Shown one piece after another: positions 1 to 12,693 of a stretch of 64,000 nucleotides of DNA. The DNA is from Shinella sp. CPCC 101442 (GTDB lineage: Bacteria; Pseudomonadota; Alphaproteobacteria; Rhizobiales; Rhizobiaceae). The stretch covers positions 62,001 to 126,000 of the forward strand of contig NZ_JALIQS010000005.1 of assembly GCF_024704725.1 (NCBI RefSeq), given 5' to 3'. The notes beneath the pieces are model-generated. The model did not search any database. It was given only the letters and a program-made list of their open reading frames with translations, and had not been told where the DNA came from. Numbering within the stretch: the first letter of the stretch is position 1; every line of letters begins with the position of its first letter. The translations under genes and the position numbers were made by a program.

Positions 1-1
1 C

Positions 2-4495
<4,494 letters not shown>

Positions 4496-4631
4496 GGCAG
4501 CGGTCCATCTCCCTTCACTGACCGGTTGCGCGAAAGCGAAATCCGGATCGAATTCATCTTAACCGGCGCGACAGCGGAGCTGCGCACCGGTCCGGGGCCG
4601 CGAGGCACCGTCTTGAGCAAGGAATATTGAC

Positions 4632-6089
4632 GTGGGCAAGGTAACTGGTTTCATGGAAATCGACCGGCAGGTGGCGAAGTATCAGCCGGCCTCCGACCGC
4701 ATCCGCCATTTCCGCGAATTCACCATCCCGATGTCGGACCCCGAGGTCCAGAAGCAGGCCGCGCGCTGCATGGATTGCGGCATTCCCTATTGCCACGGCC
4801 CGACCGGGTGTCCGGTTCACAACCAGATCCCGGACTGGAACGATCTCGTCTACAACGGCAACTGGGAAGACGCGATCCGCAACCTGCATTCGACCAACAA
4901 CTTCCCGGAATTCACCGGCCGCGTCTGCCCCGCACCCTGCGAGGAGGCCTGCACGCTGAATCTCGAGGATGCGCCTGTTTCCATCAAGACCGTCGAGCAG
5001 GCGATCGCCGACAAGGCCTATGAGATGGGCTACATCGTGCCGCAGCCGGCAACGGTGAAGACCGGCAAGAAGGTTGCTATCATCGGCTCCGGCCCCTCTG
5101 GCATGGCGGCTGCCCAGCAGCTCGCCCGCGCCGGCCACGAAGTCCATCTCTACGAGCGCGAATCCAAGGCCGGCGGTCTGCTGCGCTACGGCATTCCGGA
5201 CTTCAAGATGGAGAAGAACTTCATCGACCGCCGTGTCGACCAGATGCGCGGCGAGGGTGTGACCTTCCATTACGGCGTCAATGTCGGCGTCGACAAGCCG
5301 ATGGACGAGATGCTCGCCGAGCATGACGCTGTTCTCTACTGCGGCGGCTCCGAAACCCCGCGCGATGCCGGCATTCCGGGTGTCGAGTTTGCCGGTGTGC
5401 ATGATGCCATGCCCTATCTCGTGCAGCAGAACCGCCGCGTCGGCCGCGAGAACATCGACAGCGTCGGCTGGCCGTCCGATCCGATTCTGGCCGGCGGCAA
5501 GCATATCGTCGTCGTCGGTGGTGGCGATACCGCGTCCGACTGCGTCGGTACGGCGTTCCGCCAGGGTGCCGTGAAGGTCACCCAGCTCGATATCCGCCCG
5601 CAGCCGCCGGAAAAGGAAGACAAGCTCGCCGTCTGGCCGTTCTGGGCGACGAAGATGCGCACCTCCTCCTCGCAGGCCGAAGGCGCCGTGCGCGAGTTCC
5701 AGGTCGGCACGCTCGAATTCGTCGGCGACGAGGACGGCGTCCTGACCGGGGTGAAGTGCTGCCAGGTGGATGACCGCCGCAAGCCGATCGCCGGCACGGA
5801 GTTCATCATCAAGGCCGATCTCGCCTTCATCGCCATCGGCTTCCGCGGTCCGTTCACGGACAGCGTGCTGAAGGACCTTGGCGACAAGCTTGCGATCAAC
5901 ACTGACAAGCGCGGCTCGTCCAACGTCATCGCCAACGAGCGTGACTACAAGACCTCGGTCGACAAGCTCTGGACCGCCGGCGACGTGCGCCGGGGCCAGT
6001 CGCTGGTCGTCTGGGCGATCCGCGAGGGCCGTCAGGCCGCCCGTGCCATCGACGAGGCGCTGATGGGCGCGACCACGCTGCCGCGCTAA
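4632..6089 (+). CDS. gltD: Glutamate synthase small subunit
   Basis: The 485-residue small subunit takes electrons from NADPH and passes them through FAD and iron-sulfur clusters to GltB. Its N-terminal ferredoxin-like domain has cysteine clusters CMDCGIPYCHGPTGC and CPAPCEEAC (residues ~50-110). These are followed by an FAD site (GSGPSGMAAAQQLARAG, ~residue 150) and an NADPH site (GGGDTASDCVGTA, ~residue 297). The start is a GTG at 4632 with AAGGAA at 4619-4624; this gives the usual N-terminus MGKVTGFMEIDR. A strong terminator follows immediately, closing the gltBD unit. Confidence 0.97.
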   Translation: MGKVTGFMEIDRQVAKYQPASDRIRHFREFTIPMSDPEVQKQAARCMDCGIPYCHGPTGCPVHNQIPDWNDLVYNGNWEDAIRNLHSTNNFPEFTGRVCPAPCEEACTLNLEDAPVSIKTVEQAIADKAYEMGYIVPQPATVKTGKKVAIIGSGPSGMAAAQQLARAGHEVHLYERESKAGGLLRYGIPDFKMEKNFIDRRVDQMRGEGVTFHYGVNVGVDKPMDEMLAEHDAVLYCGGSETPRDAGIPGVEFAGVHDAMPYLVQQNRRVGRENIDSVGWPSDPILAGGKHIVVVGGGDTASDCVGTAFRQGAVKVTQLDIRPQPPEKEDKLAVWPFWATKMRTSSSQAEGAVREFQVGTLEFVGDEDGVLTGVKCCQVDDRRKPIAGTEFIIKADLAFIAIGFRGPFTDSVLKDLGDKLAINTDKRGSSNVIANERDYKTSVDKLWTAGDVRRGQSLVVWAIREGRQAARAIDEALMGATTLPR

Positions 6090-6104
6090 GCTACTAAAAA
6101 CGTG

Positions 6105-6141
6105 AAAAGGGCGCGCCGGGAAACCGGCGCGCCCTTTTATT
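6105..6141 (+). terminator. Rho-independent terminator of gltBD
   Basis: A perfect 15-bp stem (6105-6119 with 6124-6138) has a short GAAA loop and a T-rich tail. The A-run on the other side lets it act also for the convergent RTX gene ending at 6157. Confidence 0.9.
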
Positions 6142-6156
6142 TTGCGCAGTGTGTTC

Positions 6157-7122
6157 TCAGACGAAGAGGAAATCCGAAGCGGAGAGCTCGGAGAACTTGG
6201 TGTCTTCGAGACGCAGTTCGTGCTTGCCGAAGTCGAGTACGAGGTCTTCGCCGCCGTCAGCGGTGCGGACGAATTTCGAGAGATCGGAGAACGTCGAAGC
6301 GCCGAGAGACTTGCCAAGCTCGATCGTGTCGTCGCCGGCCTTGAAGTCTTCGATTTCCGTCTTGCCCGTTCTGAAAACGAAAGTGTCGCGACCGGCGCCG
6401 CCTTCGAGTTCGTTCACGCCCGTGTCGCCGTCGAGGCGGTCATTGCCGGCACCGCCATCCAGTTCATCGTTGCCTCTGCCACCCGACAGATGATCGTTGC
6501 CTGCGCCGCCATTCAGCTCATCATTGCCGTCGCCGCCGTGGAGCTTGTCGTTACCGCTGTCGCCGTTCAGTACGTCGTTGCCACCGAGGCCCTTGATCGT
6601 GTCGTTGCCAGCGCCGCCGGAGATAGTGTTGGCCTTAGCGTTGCCCGTAAGGGTGTCGTTACCCGAGAGCGCATCCTTCGGCTCGGTCGTGCCGACATTC
6701 TTGAAGGAGAAGTGGCTGGCCTTGAGGCCCGAAAGCTGGGTATCCTCCAGCGTCAGCGTGTTTCCGTTGCCGAAATCGAAGCGCACGTCTTCGCCGCCAT
6801 CGACCACTTTCGCGGTCTTCATCAGGTCGGCATAGGACGTGATGCCGAGTTTGGTGTCGATGACGATCTTGTCGTCGCGGGTGGAGAAGTCGTCGATCTC
6901 GTCACGGCCGCTGGAGAAGACGAAAGTATCGCGACCGGCGCCGCCACTCAACTCGTCATTGCCCGTGCCGCCATGCAGCCAGTCGTCGCCCGCGCCGCCT
7001 TCGAGATCGTCATCACCACCATACCCGAACAGCTTGTCGTTGCCGGCGTAGCCGTGGATGTCGTCAGCGGTGGACTTGCCCTTGAGCGTGTTGGCAGCGG
7101 AGGTGCCGGTGATCTTTGCCAT
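6157..7122 (-). CDS. Small RTX (hemolysin-type Ca-binding) protein with internal duplication
   Basis: A 321-residue protein starting MAKITGTSAAN, built mainly of glycine/aspartate-rich RTX nonapeptides (GGAGNDELDGGAGNDRL type). RTX proteins are usually exported without a cleaved signal by a type I system and fold on binding extracellular calcium; no signal peptide is seen here. The protein is a tandem duplication: an RTX block plus a capping segment (GRDTFVFSSGRDEIDDF to KASHFSF) is followed by a longer RTX block and a second copy of the cap (GRDTFVFRTGKTEIEDF to SASDFLF). There is no recognisable enzyme domain, so the cargo function is unknown. No type I transporter genes lie nearby. It is transcribed towards gltD. 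Confidence 0.85.
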   Translation of the reverse strand: MAKITGTSAANTLKGKSTADDIHGYAGNDKLFGYGGDDDLEGGAGDDWLHGGTGNDELSGGAGRDTFVFSSGRDEIDDFSTRDDKIVIDTKLGITSYADLMKTAKVVDGGEDVRFDFGNGNTLTLEDTQLSGLKASHFSFKNVGTTEPKDALSGNDTLTGNAKANTISGGAGNDTIKGLGGNDVLNGDSGNDKLHGGDGNDELNGGAGNDHLSGGRGNDELDGGAGNDRLDGDTGVNELEGGAGRDTFVFRTGKTEIEDFKAGDDTIELGKSLGASTFSDLSKFVRTADGGEDLVLDFGKHELRLEDTKFSELSASDFLFV

Positions 7123-7164
7123 GAGAGTTTTCCTTTCTAAATGATGGTCTGGGGATGGAAGGGA

Positions 7165-7428
7165 TCAGTGCTTGCGCTCGAGGCGCAGGATTTCGCCGGT
7201 GTAGCCATCGATCTTGGCTTCGCTGACGATGTTCTTGGGGTCGATCACCGTCGCCTCGAAATGACCGTCGTCCATCTCGATCTCGCGGATCGCATAGCCC
7301 TTGGCCGAGAGCTCGGTGACCACCTGTTCCAGCGTCTTGCGGCTGGGTGTGGTCTCGGCCGTCGCAGGTGTGGCAATGGCGAGGCCGGCGAGGCTCGCGG
7401 CAAGAAGGCCGATCGTTCTGATACGCAT
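7165..7428 (-). CDS. Small periplasmic PepSY-domain protein
   Basis: An 87-residue protein with a clear signal peptide (MRIRTIGLLAASLAGLAIA, cleavage likely after TPATA). A single PepSY module follows (residues ~35-85: LEQVVTELSAKGYAIREIEM, then YTGEILRLE). PepSY modules are thought to modulate envelope peptidases or sensor kinases. It diverges from a second PepSY gene and two-component operon across about 100 bp with repeated operator-like motifs, so shared control by that system is plausible. Its exact role is unknown. Confidence 0.85.
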   Translation of the reverse strand: MRIRTIGLLAASLAGLAIATPATAETTPSRKTLEQVVTELSAKGYAIREIEMDDGHFEATVIDPKNIVSEAKIDGYTGEILRLERKH

Positions 7429-7477
7429 TGGCAGGTCCTTTCCTGTGATGTCGGAAAGGGGTTTGCCATGTGACGCC

Positions 7478-7527
7478 TGTCGCTTCCCTGACAGCGCCTG
7501 TCAGCGAATTGTCAGCTTCAGTCGCGT
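7478..7527. promoter_or_regulatory. Candidate response-regulator operator between divergent PepSY genes
   Basis: TGTCAGC occurs at 7499-7505 and 7510-7516, an 11-bp period, the spacing typical of OmpR/PhoB-family direct repeats. A related GTCGC follows at 7521 and TGTCGC precedes at 7478. CTGACAG (7488-7494) and CTGTCAG (7498-7504) also form an inverted repeat. The motifs are visible; binding by the adjacent regulator is inference. Confidence 0.45.
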
Positions 7528-7539
7528 ATGACGTGCACC

Positions 7540-7884
7540 ATGATCAAGAAGCTCCTTTCCCCCCTCCCGACGGCCCTCGTCTTTCTGCTTGCCTTCTCGC
7601 TGGCACCCTCTATCGGCGCACCGGTGGACAACAGTGACGACGATGACGATGCGCTGGAGCACGAACAGGCCCGGCTGGCGCTCGAACAGGGCCTCGTGCG
7701 TCCGCTGGAGGAGATCATCGCGGAGGCGCGCAAGCATGTTCAGGGCGATCTGATCGAAGTGGAGCTTGAGCGCGAGGACGGGCGCTATATATACGAACTG
7801 GAATTCATCCAGCCGTCCGGCCAGATCATCGAGCTGCAGCTCGATGCCAAGTCGATGGCGATCATCGAGGACGATGCCGACTGA
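7540..7884 (+). CDS. Small PepSY-domain protein upstream of two-component genes
   Basis: About 114 residues from the ATG at 7540 (MIKKLLSPLPTALVFLLAFS); an in-frame ATG at 7528 would add four residues. It has an N-terminal signal peptide or anchor, then an acidic stretch (DNSDDDDDALEHEQ) and a C-terminal PepSY-like module (VELEREDGRYIYELEF, IIELQLDAKSMAII). Its stop overlaps the ATG of the response regulator by one base (TGATG), so the three genes are translationally linked. In rhizobial FeuPQ a small periplasmic protein (FeuN) encoded beside the regulator restrains the kinase. An analogous role here is a guess from position and size only. Confidence 0.85.
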   Translation: MIKKLLSPLPTALVFLLAFSLAPSIGAPVDNSDDDDDALEHEQARLALEQGLVRPLEEIIAEARKHVQGDLIEVELEREDGRYIYELEFIQPSGQIIELQLDAKSMAIIEDDAD

Positions 7885-8549
7885 TGCGCCTGTTACTCGT
7901 CGAGGACGATGCCCGCATCGCGGCCGACATTTCCGCTGTGCTGACGGGAGCCGGCTACACGGTGGAGACCGCGTCCGACGGCGAGGACGCCTGGTTCCGC
8001 GGCGATACGGAAGATTACGACCTCATCGTGCTGGATCTCGGCCTGCCGGGCCTGGATGGCATGTCCGTGCTGAAACGCTGGCGCGGCAACGGCCGCCATA
8101 TGCCGGTGCTGGTGCTGACGGCGCGGGGCAGCTGGGCCGAGCGCGTCGAGGGCATCGATGCTGGCGCTGACGACTATCTCCCCAAGCCGTTCCAGTTCGA
8201 GGAATTGCTCGCGCGCTCGCGTGCGCTTATCCGCCGTTCCGTCGGGCATGGCGCGGCGACGATCGCCGTCGGGCCGCTGACGATCGACACCCGGGCCATG
8301 CGCGTCAGCGTCAATGGCGTGCCGCAATCGCTGACACCGCTCGAATACCGTCTCGTCAGCTATCTCGGCCACCACCGGGATCGCATCGTGCCGCCGACGG
8401 AATTGCAGGAGCATCTCTACGGCGACGATTTTTCGCGCGACGCCAATGCGCTTGAGGCGCTGGTCGCGCGGTTGCGCAAGAAGCTGGGTGCTGTGGCGAT
8501 CGGCACGCGCCGGGGCTTCGGCTACTATATGGGCGAAAGCGCGCCATGA
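7884..8549 (+). CDS. OmpR/PhoP-family response regulator
   Basis: A 221-residue two-domain regulator. The receiver domain (1-115) has the acidic pocket (VEDD, residues 6-9), phospho-acceptor Asp51 (LIVLDLGLPGLDG), the conserved Thr region (VLVLTARG) and Lys (YLPKPF). The C-terminal winged helix (~125-218) binds DNA (LTPLEYRLVSYL, RRGFGYYM). It overlaps the kinase gene by 4 bp (ATGA). Direct repeats upstream of the operon are candidate autoregulatory sites. The signal sensed and the regulon are not evident. Confidence 0.95.
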   Translation: MRLLLVEDDARIAADISAVLTGAGYTVETASDGEDAWFRGDTEDYDLIVLDLGLPGLDGMSVLKRWRGNGRHMPVLVLTARGSWAERVEGIDAGADDYLPKPFQFEELLARSRALIRRSVGHGAATIAVGPLTIDTRAMRVSVNGVPQSLTPLEYRLVSYLGHHRDRIVPPTELQEHLYGDDFSRDANALEALVARLRKKLGAVAIGTRRGFGYYMGESAP

Positions 8550-9889
8550 CGCGCCGCTCCCTGCGCCTGCGGCTCGCGCTTGCGGGCGCTGCCTCCATCG
8601 TGGCCGCCCTCGTGGCGGCTTTCTTCGTTCTTTCCACCCTGTTCGAGCGGCATGTGGAGCGGCGCATCGGCGCCGAGCTCGTTCTGCATCTCAACCAGAT
8701 CATCGCCGGCATCGCCGAGCAGCCGGGCTCGGCGCTCGATCTCGTCAAGCCGCCGGTCGATCCGCGATTCGACCGCCCGCTCTCCGGTCTCTATTGGCAG
8801 ATCGAGGGCGAGGGAAAGCGTCTGCGCTCCCGTTCGCTGTGGGACGATGTGCTCGCCCTGCCGGATATCGCAGTCGGCGGCGTCCATATGGAAACCGTTG
8901 CCGGTCCCGGTGAGGCCACACTCCTTCTGGTCGAGCGCGCGGTGGTGACCTCGGCGCGGGCTGGCGCAAAGCCGCTGCGGGTTGCGGTTGCCATCGACCG
9001 GTCTGACATTTCCCGTGCGACCGATGAATTCGAGGCCGATCTTCTGCCCTATCTCCAGGCGCTTGCGGTTCTGCTGCTGGCGGCGAGCCTTGTGCAGATC
9101 GTCGTCGGCCTCAGGCCTCTGGCAACGCTTACACAGCGTCTTTCCGCCATCCGCGTCGGCAAGGCGGAGCGGCTGGGAAGCGACTTCCCGGATGAGGTTC
9201 TGCCACTGACCGGAGAGGTGGATGCGCTTCTGCAATCGCGCGAAAACCAGCTGCGCAAGGCGCGCGAACGCGCGGCCGATCTGGCGCATGGCTTCAAGAC
9301 GCCGCTGCAGATCTTGTCCGGCGATGTGTTGCGGCTGCGCGAGCGCGGTGAGGAGGGCGTCGCGCGCGATATCGAGGCGATCATCCTGCGCATGCGCCGC
9401 CATGTGGACCATGAAATGGCGCGCGCCCGGCAGGCCGAGCGCGGCCACACGGCCCGCAGCGATCTCGGCCGCGTTGCCGGGCAGGTGGTGAGCGTCGTCT
9501 CGCGTACGCCGGCGGGCCGCGACCTTGACTGGCAGCAGGAGATCGAGCCGGGACTTCTTTTGCGGATCGACGCCGAGGATTTGGCGGAAATCCTCGGCAG
9601 CCTGGCGGAAAACGCTGCCCGCTATGCACGCACGACCGTCTGCATTTCCGGCAGGGCAGACGAGGGCATCGCGATCATCGAGGTCACCGACGATGGCCCC
9701 GGCATACCGGAAAGCGAGATCGGCTTCGTGCTGAAGCGCGGCGGCCGCCTGGACACGACCAGCGAGGGCGCGGGATTGGGGCTCGCCATCGTCGAAAGCT
9801 TCGTCGAAGAGGCGAACGGTACGCTTCTGCTCGAGAACCACAATCCCGGCCTCCGCGCCCGGATCACTCTGCCGCGGATTGTCGCTTAG
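8546..9889 (+). CDS. Membrane sensor histidine kinase (PhoQ-like)
   Basis: A 447-residue partner kinase of the regulator encoded just upstream. TM1 lies at about residues 10-32, then a ~130-residue periplasmic sensor, TM2 at ~167-190 and a HAMP-like linker. The H-box DLAHGFKTPLQ carries the phospho-acceptor at His248. The ATPase domain follows, with N-box (LAENAARYA), G1 (DDGPGIPES) and G2 (GAGLGLAIVES). HGxKTPL is typical of PhoQ-like kinases. It is immediately followed by a rhizobial mosaic repeat. Confidence 0.94.
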   Translation: MTRRSLRLRLALAGAASIVAALVAAFFVLSTLFERHVERRIGAELVLHLNQIIAGIAEQPGSALDLVKPPVDPRFDRPLSGLYWQIEGEGKRLRSRSLWDDVLALPDIAVGGVHMETVAGPGEATLLLVERAVVTSARAGAKPLRVAVAIDRSDISRATDEFEADLLPYLQALAVLLLAASLVQIVVGLRPLATLTQRLSAIRVGKAERLGSDFPDEVLPLTGEVDALLQSRENQLRKARERAADLAHGFKTPLQILSGDVLRLRERGEEGVARDIEAIILRMRRHVDHEMARARQAERGHTARSDLGRVAGQVVSVVSRTPAGRDLDWQQEIEPGLLLRIDAEDLAEILGSLAENAARYARTTVCISGRADEGIAIIEVTDDGPGIPESEIGFVLKRGGRLDTTSEGAGLGLAIVESFVEEANGTLLLENHNPGLRARITLPRIVA

Positions 9890-9992
9890 AGAATTTCCAG
9901 CAAAAGTGCGAAGCGGTTTTGCGTCCGGAAATACGACAGAACAGGAGCTTGGAACCTTTTCGCGATTCGAAGAAAAGCGGAAAGGCTCCAGG
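9888..9992. repeat. Rhizobial mosaic palindromic intergenic repeat, copy 1
   Basis: This stretch fills the gap between the kinase gene and the convergent gene ending at 9993. Its left part (TTTCCAGCAAAAGTG, then GAAGCGGTTTTGCG and CCGGAAAT) matches, in opposite orientation, the sequence at 58105-58152. A second palindromic part, GGAACCTTTTCGCGATTCG with a near-inverted GAAAAGCGGAAAGGCTCC, completes it. From general knowledge such mosaics are common between rhizobial genes; function unknown. Confidence 0.7.
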
Positions 9993-11138
9993 TCAGGGTG
10001 TCGCGGTTTTCTTCACGCTGAAATCATCGACGCGGCCGAGTGGCGCATCGGCGATTTCGCCTTTCTCGACCAGCTTTTCGCGCAGGCTCTTGCCATTGCC
10101 CTTGATAACGGTGCCGCCGAGCAATGCGGTGCCGCTGTCGAGCGCGGGGTCGGACAGGCCGATGGGCTGCGTCTTGGTGATTTCCGTGTCTTCCGTCGAT
10201 GGCGTCGCGACGATGAGATCCTTCAGGTCGCCCTGCTGGCTGACGCCGCTGGCGGCATCGCCGAGCACGCGGCGAATCTCCTTCTCCACATAGAAGGCCA
10301 GCTTGCGTTTGCCGGCCTTGGTGAAGTTGATGCCGTCGGAGCCGCGCAGGCGCACCTGCTGGCCGTTGATATCGGAGCCCGATGTGACGAACTTGCCGTT
10401 CTCGTCGACGAAGCCGTCCCAGATATCGATGAACTCGCCGCCGGCCTTTTCCACGCCGGCGCGGTAGAGATTGTTCAGCGTCGTCATGTCCGCCGTCTGT
10501 GCTGAGGACTGAAAGGCGGGCATGCCGATCCACAGAAGCGGCTTGCCGTCCTTGCGCGCGAGGCCCGCAATGCGATCGACCCTGGCCTCGTATTCCCTGG
10601 TCCACGCTTCGGAGCGGAACTTTTCCTTCTGGCCGGCCACGGTCATCTGCTGGCGGTCGTTGGCGCCCATGCTGACGACGACGAGGGCGGGCTTCGTTTC
10701 GGACAGGAGGCCCGGCAACGAGGTGGGCCAGTCGTAATAGTCGTCGCGCACGATGCCGGAGGAACCGTTCGTACGGCGCTCGACGACGATGCCGGGTGTC
10801 GCCTCGAAAGCTGCGATCAGGCCTTCGCCAAGACTGCCGGCGATGAAATCGCCGACGACGAGCACGACCTTTGCGTCCGGCGTTTTTTCGACGGCGGCAG
10901 GTTCGGGTTTTGCCGCAACGGCGCTCGCCTGCTTCTTCTTGCGGTTGACCGTGCGGGGCTTCCTGATCGGCTGCTCGGGCTCGATCTCCTGACGCTTCGG
11001 CGAGCCGAAGAGAAGCTGGAGGATGGACTTGCGCTGGACGCGTTCCTGGGCACTGGAGGGCGCGGCCGGCATCATCACGCTTGCCGCAACGGCAAAAGCG
11101 AGGGTGAGGCGCGCAATCCGGATCATCGTCATGCTCAT
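9993..11138 (-). CDS. DUF459/SGNH-like periplasmic protein lacking catalytic Ser and His
   Basis: About 381 residues when started at the ATG at 11138 (MSMTMIRIARLTLAFAVAAS), which gives a proper signal peptide; an upstream in-frame ATG at 11198 lacks one. A basic linker (RKPRTVNRKKKQ) follows, then an SGNH-like fold: block I VLVVGDFIAGS, block III VVSMGANDRQ and block V SDGINFTKAG. In active SGNH hydrolases block I is GDS and block V has Asp-x-x-His. Here these are GDF and D-G-I-N, so the nucleophile and the base are both absent, while the block III Asn remains. A binding or structural envelope role is as likely as catalysis. Confidence 0.8.
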   Translation of the reverse strand: MSMTMIRIARLTLAFAVAASVMMPAAPSSAQERVQRKSILQLLFGSPKRQEIEPEQPIRKPRTVNRKKKQASAVAAKPEPAAVEKTPDAKVVLVVGDFIAGSLGEGLIAAFEATPGIVVERRTNGSSGIVRDDYYDWPTSLPGLLSETKPALVVVSMGANDRQQMTVAGQKEKFRSEAWTREYEARVDRIAGLARKDGKPLLWIGMPAFQSSAQTADMTTLNNLYRAGVEKAGGEFIDIWDGFVDENGKFVTSGSDINGQQVRLRGSDGINFTKAGKRKLAFYVEKEIRRVLGDAASGVSQQGDLKDLIVATPSTEDTEITKTQPIGLSDPALDSGTALLGGTVIKGNGKSLREKLVEKGEIADAPLGRVDDFSVKKTATP

Positions 11139-11271
11139 CGCGATTGTCTCTCGTCTTCTCCGCGATCCTGCTGGAGCGCGGTGGCGGCATGATGGCAAAA
11201 GCTGGAGGCCAGCGGAAGCGCTTCAATGCAAAAGGGGCGCCGAAGCGCCCCAATTTCCGTTACCGCCGAGG

Positions 11272-12492
11272 TTATCGGCGCAGAGCCTTCAAGAGCTTCT
11301 GGCTTGGTTCGCCATCGGTATCCATGCCCATGCGGTTCTGGAAGGCCTGGATCGCGGCCTTGGAGCCGGAACCGAAATTGCCGTCGACCTCGCCTTCATA
11401 ATAGCCGAGCTCCTTCAGGCGCGTCTGCAACTCGAACTTTTCCGTCATGTCGAGCGTGCCGTCCGGACGCGGCCAGCGCTGCTTGACGCCGGTGTAGCCG
11501 GCAATCTGGTCGGCCAGCATGCCGACGCCCATGGCGTAGGAATCCGACGCGTTGTAGCGCTTGATGACGAAGAAGTTCTTGGTCATCAGGAAACCCGGTC
11601 CGCCATTGGCCGGCAGTTTCAGCTCGGCGCGGTCGGAGCCGTTCTTGAAGCCGCTGCCGTTCGGACGCAGGAAGCCGAGCTTGGCCCACTGGGCGAGCGT
11701 CTTGGTCTGGCCGGAATATTTGCTGCCGCCCGTGGGTACGACGATCTCGTATCCCCAGGTCTTGCCGCCCTGCCAGCCGTTCTTGGCAAGCAGGTTGGCG
11801 GCCGTCGCCAGCGCATCCGGGACGGAGTTCCAGATATCGCGGTGGCCGTTGCCGTCGGCGTCGATGGCATAGAGCAGGTAGCTCGTCGGGATGAACTGGG
11901 TGTGGCCCATGGCGCCGGCCCAGGAGCCGGTCATGTCGCCGGCGGCGATATCGCCGCGCTGGATGATCTTGAGGGCGGCGACCAGCTGGGTGCGGGCATA
12001 CTTCCCGCGCTTCTTGTCGGCATAGGCAAGCGTTGCCAGTGCGCGGGGCACATAGTGCAGCCGGTCGTCCTTCTTCAGGACCTCGCCATAGTTCGATTCC
12101 ATCGACCAGATGGCGAGCAGGATATTGCGATCGACGCCGAAATGGCGCTCGAGGGCTGCAAGCGTGCGGCCATGTTTGGCGGCCATTTCCTGGCCGATGC
12201 GCACCGTATACGGGTTGACGCGCGAATCGAGATAATCCCAGATCTTGTGCTTGAATTCCGGCTGGTAGGCCGCCTTTTCGAGTACGTCGGGATCGGGCGT
12301 CTTCACGCCGGAGAAGGCGCGCTGGTAGGTCGATTTGCTGATGCCGGCGTCCGACGCCGTCTGGTAGAAGTCGGCGATCCATTTCTGGAAGCCGGCATCG
12401 GCACGGGCGGCGGTCGCCTGGGCGAAAAGCCCTGCCGAGAGGAAAAGGGTAAGCGCAGATCGGCGCAGAACGGTCTTCAGATTCTGTGTCAT
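11272..12492 (-). CDS. Lytic murein transglycosylase (MltB type) with peptidoglycan-binding domain
   Basis: About 406 residues from the ATG at 12492 (MTQNLKTVLRRSALTLFLSA), which begins a good signal peptide ending ATAARA. The open frame extends further upstream without one. The SLT_2 domain covers most of the protein, with the catalytic glutamate in IWSMESNYGEV and the conserved AGAMGHTQFIPTSY. A C-terminal peptidoglycan-binding domain (LQTRLKELGYYEGEVDG, then IQAFQNRMGMD) follows. It cleaves glycan strands to 1,6-anhydro products in the periplasm. It diverges from galU. Confidence 0.93.
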   Translation of the reverse strand: MTQNLKTVLRRSALTLFLSAGLFAQATAARADAGFQKWIADFYQTASDAGISKSTYQRAFSGVKTPDPDVLEKAAYQPEFKHKIWDYLDSRVNPYTVRIGQEMAAKHGRTLAALERHFGVDRNILLAIWSMESNYGEVLKKDDRLHYVPRALATLAYADKKRGKYARTQLVAALKIIQRGDIAAGDMTGSWAGAMGHTQFIPTSYLLYAIDADGNGHRDIWNSVPDALATAANLLAKNGWQGGKTWGYEIVVPTGGSKYSGQTKTLAQWAKLGFLRPNGSGFKNGSDRAELKLPANGGPGFLMTKNFFVIKRYNASDSYAMGVGMLADQIAGYTGVKQRWPRPDGTLDMTEKFELQTRLKELGYYEGEVDGNFGSGSKAAIQAFQNRMGMDTDGEPSQKLLKALRR

Positions 12493-12612
12493 CGGCTGTC
12501 GTGTCCGTTTCTCAAATTTCGGTACGATGGCGCGGAACCACCGGCTGAACGCAAAACTTATAAAAACGAAGTCAACAAATTCTTTACCATCAAACTTTTG
12601 TCTCGTCTCTCT

Positions 12613-12641
12613 TTGCAAAAAAATAGTAATTCGATTCTAAT
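12613..12641 (+). promoter_or_regulatory. Predicted sigma-70-type promoter of galU
   Basis: TTGCAA at 12613-12618 and TCTAAT at 12636-12641 are separated by 17 bp in an AT-rich stretch. The predicted start is near 12649, leaving a leader of about 45 nt before galU. Confidence 0.5.
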
Positions 12642-12693
12642 TCCACACATATGGACCCCGGCCATGAAGGCGACGGGCTCGAAGAGGTGAAGA

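Noticed and set aside
4554-6317. 587-codon minus-strand frame over gltD
   Set aside because: It is antisense to a gene with full GltD motifs and crosses the terminator at 6105-6141.
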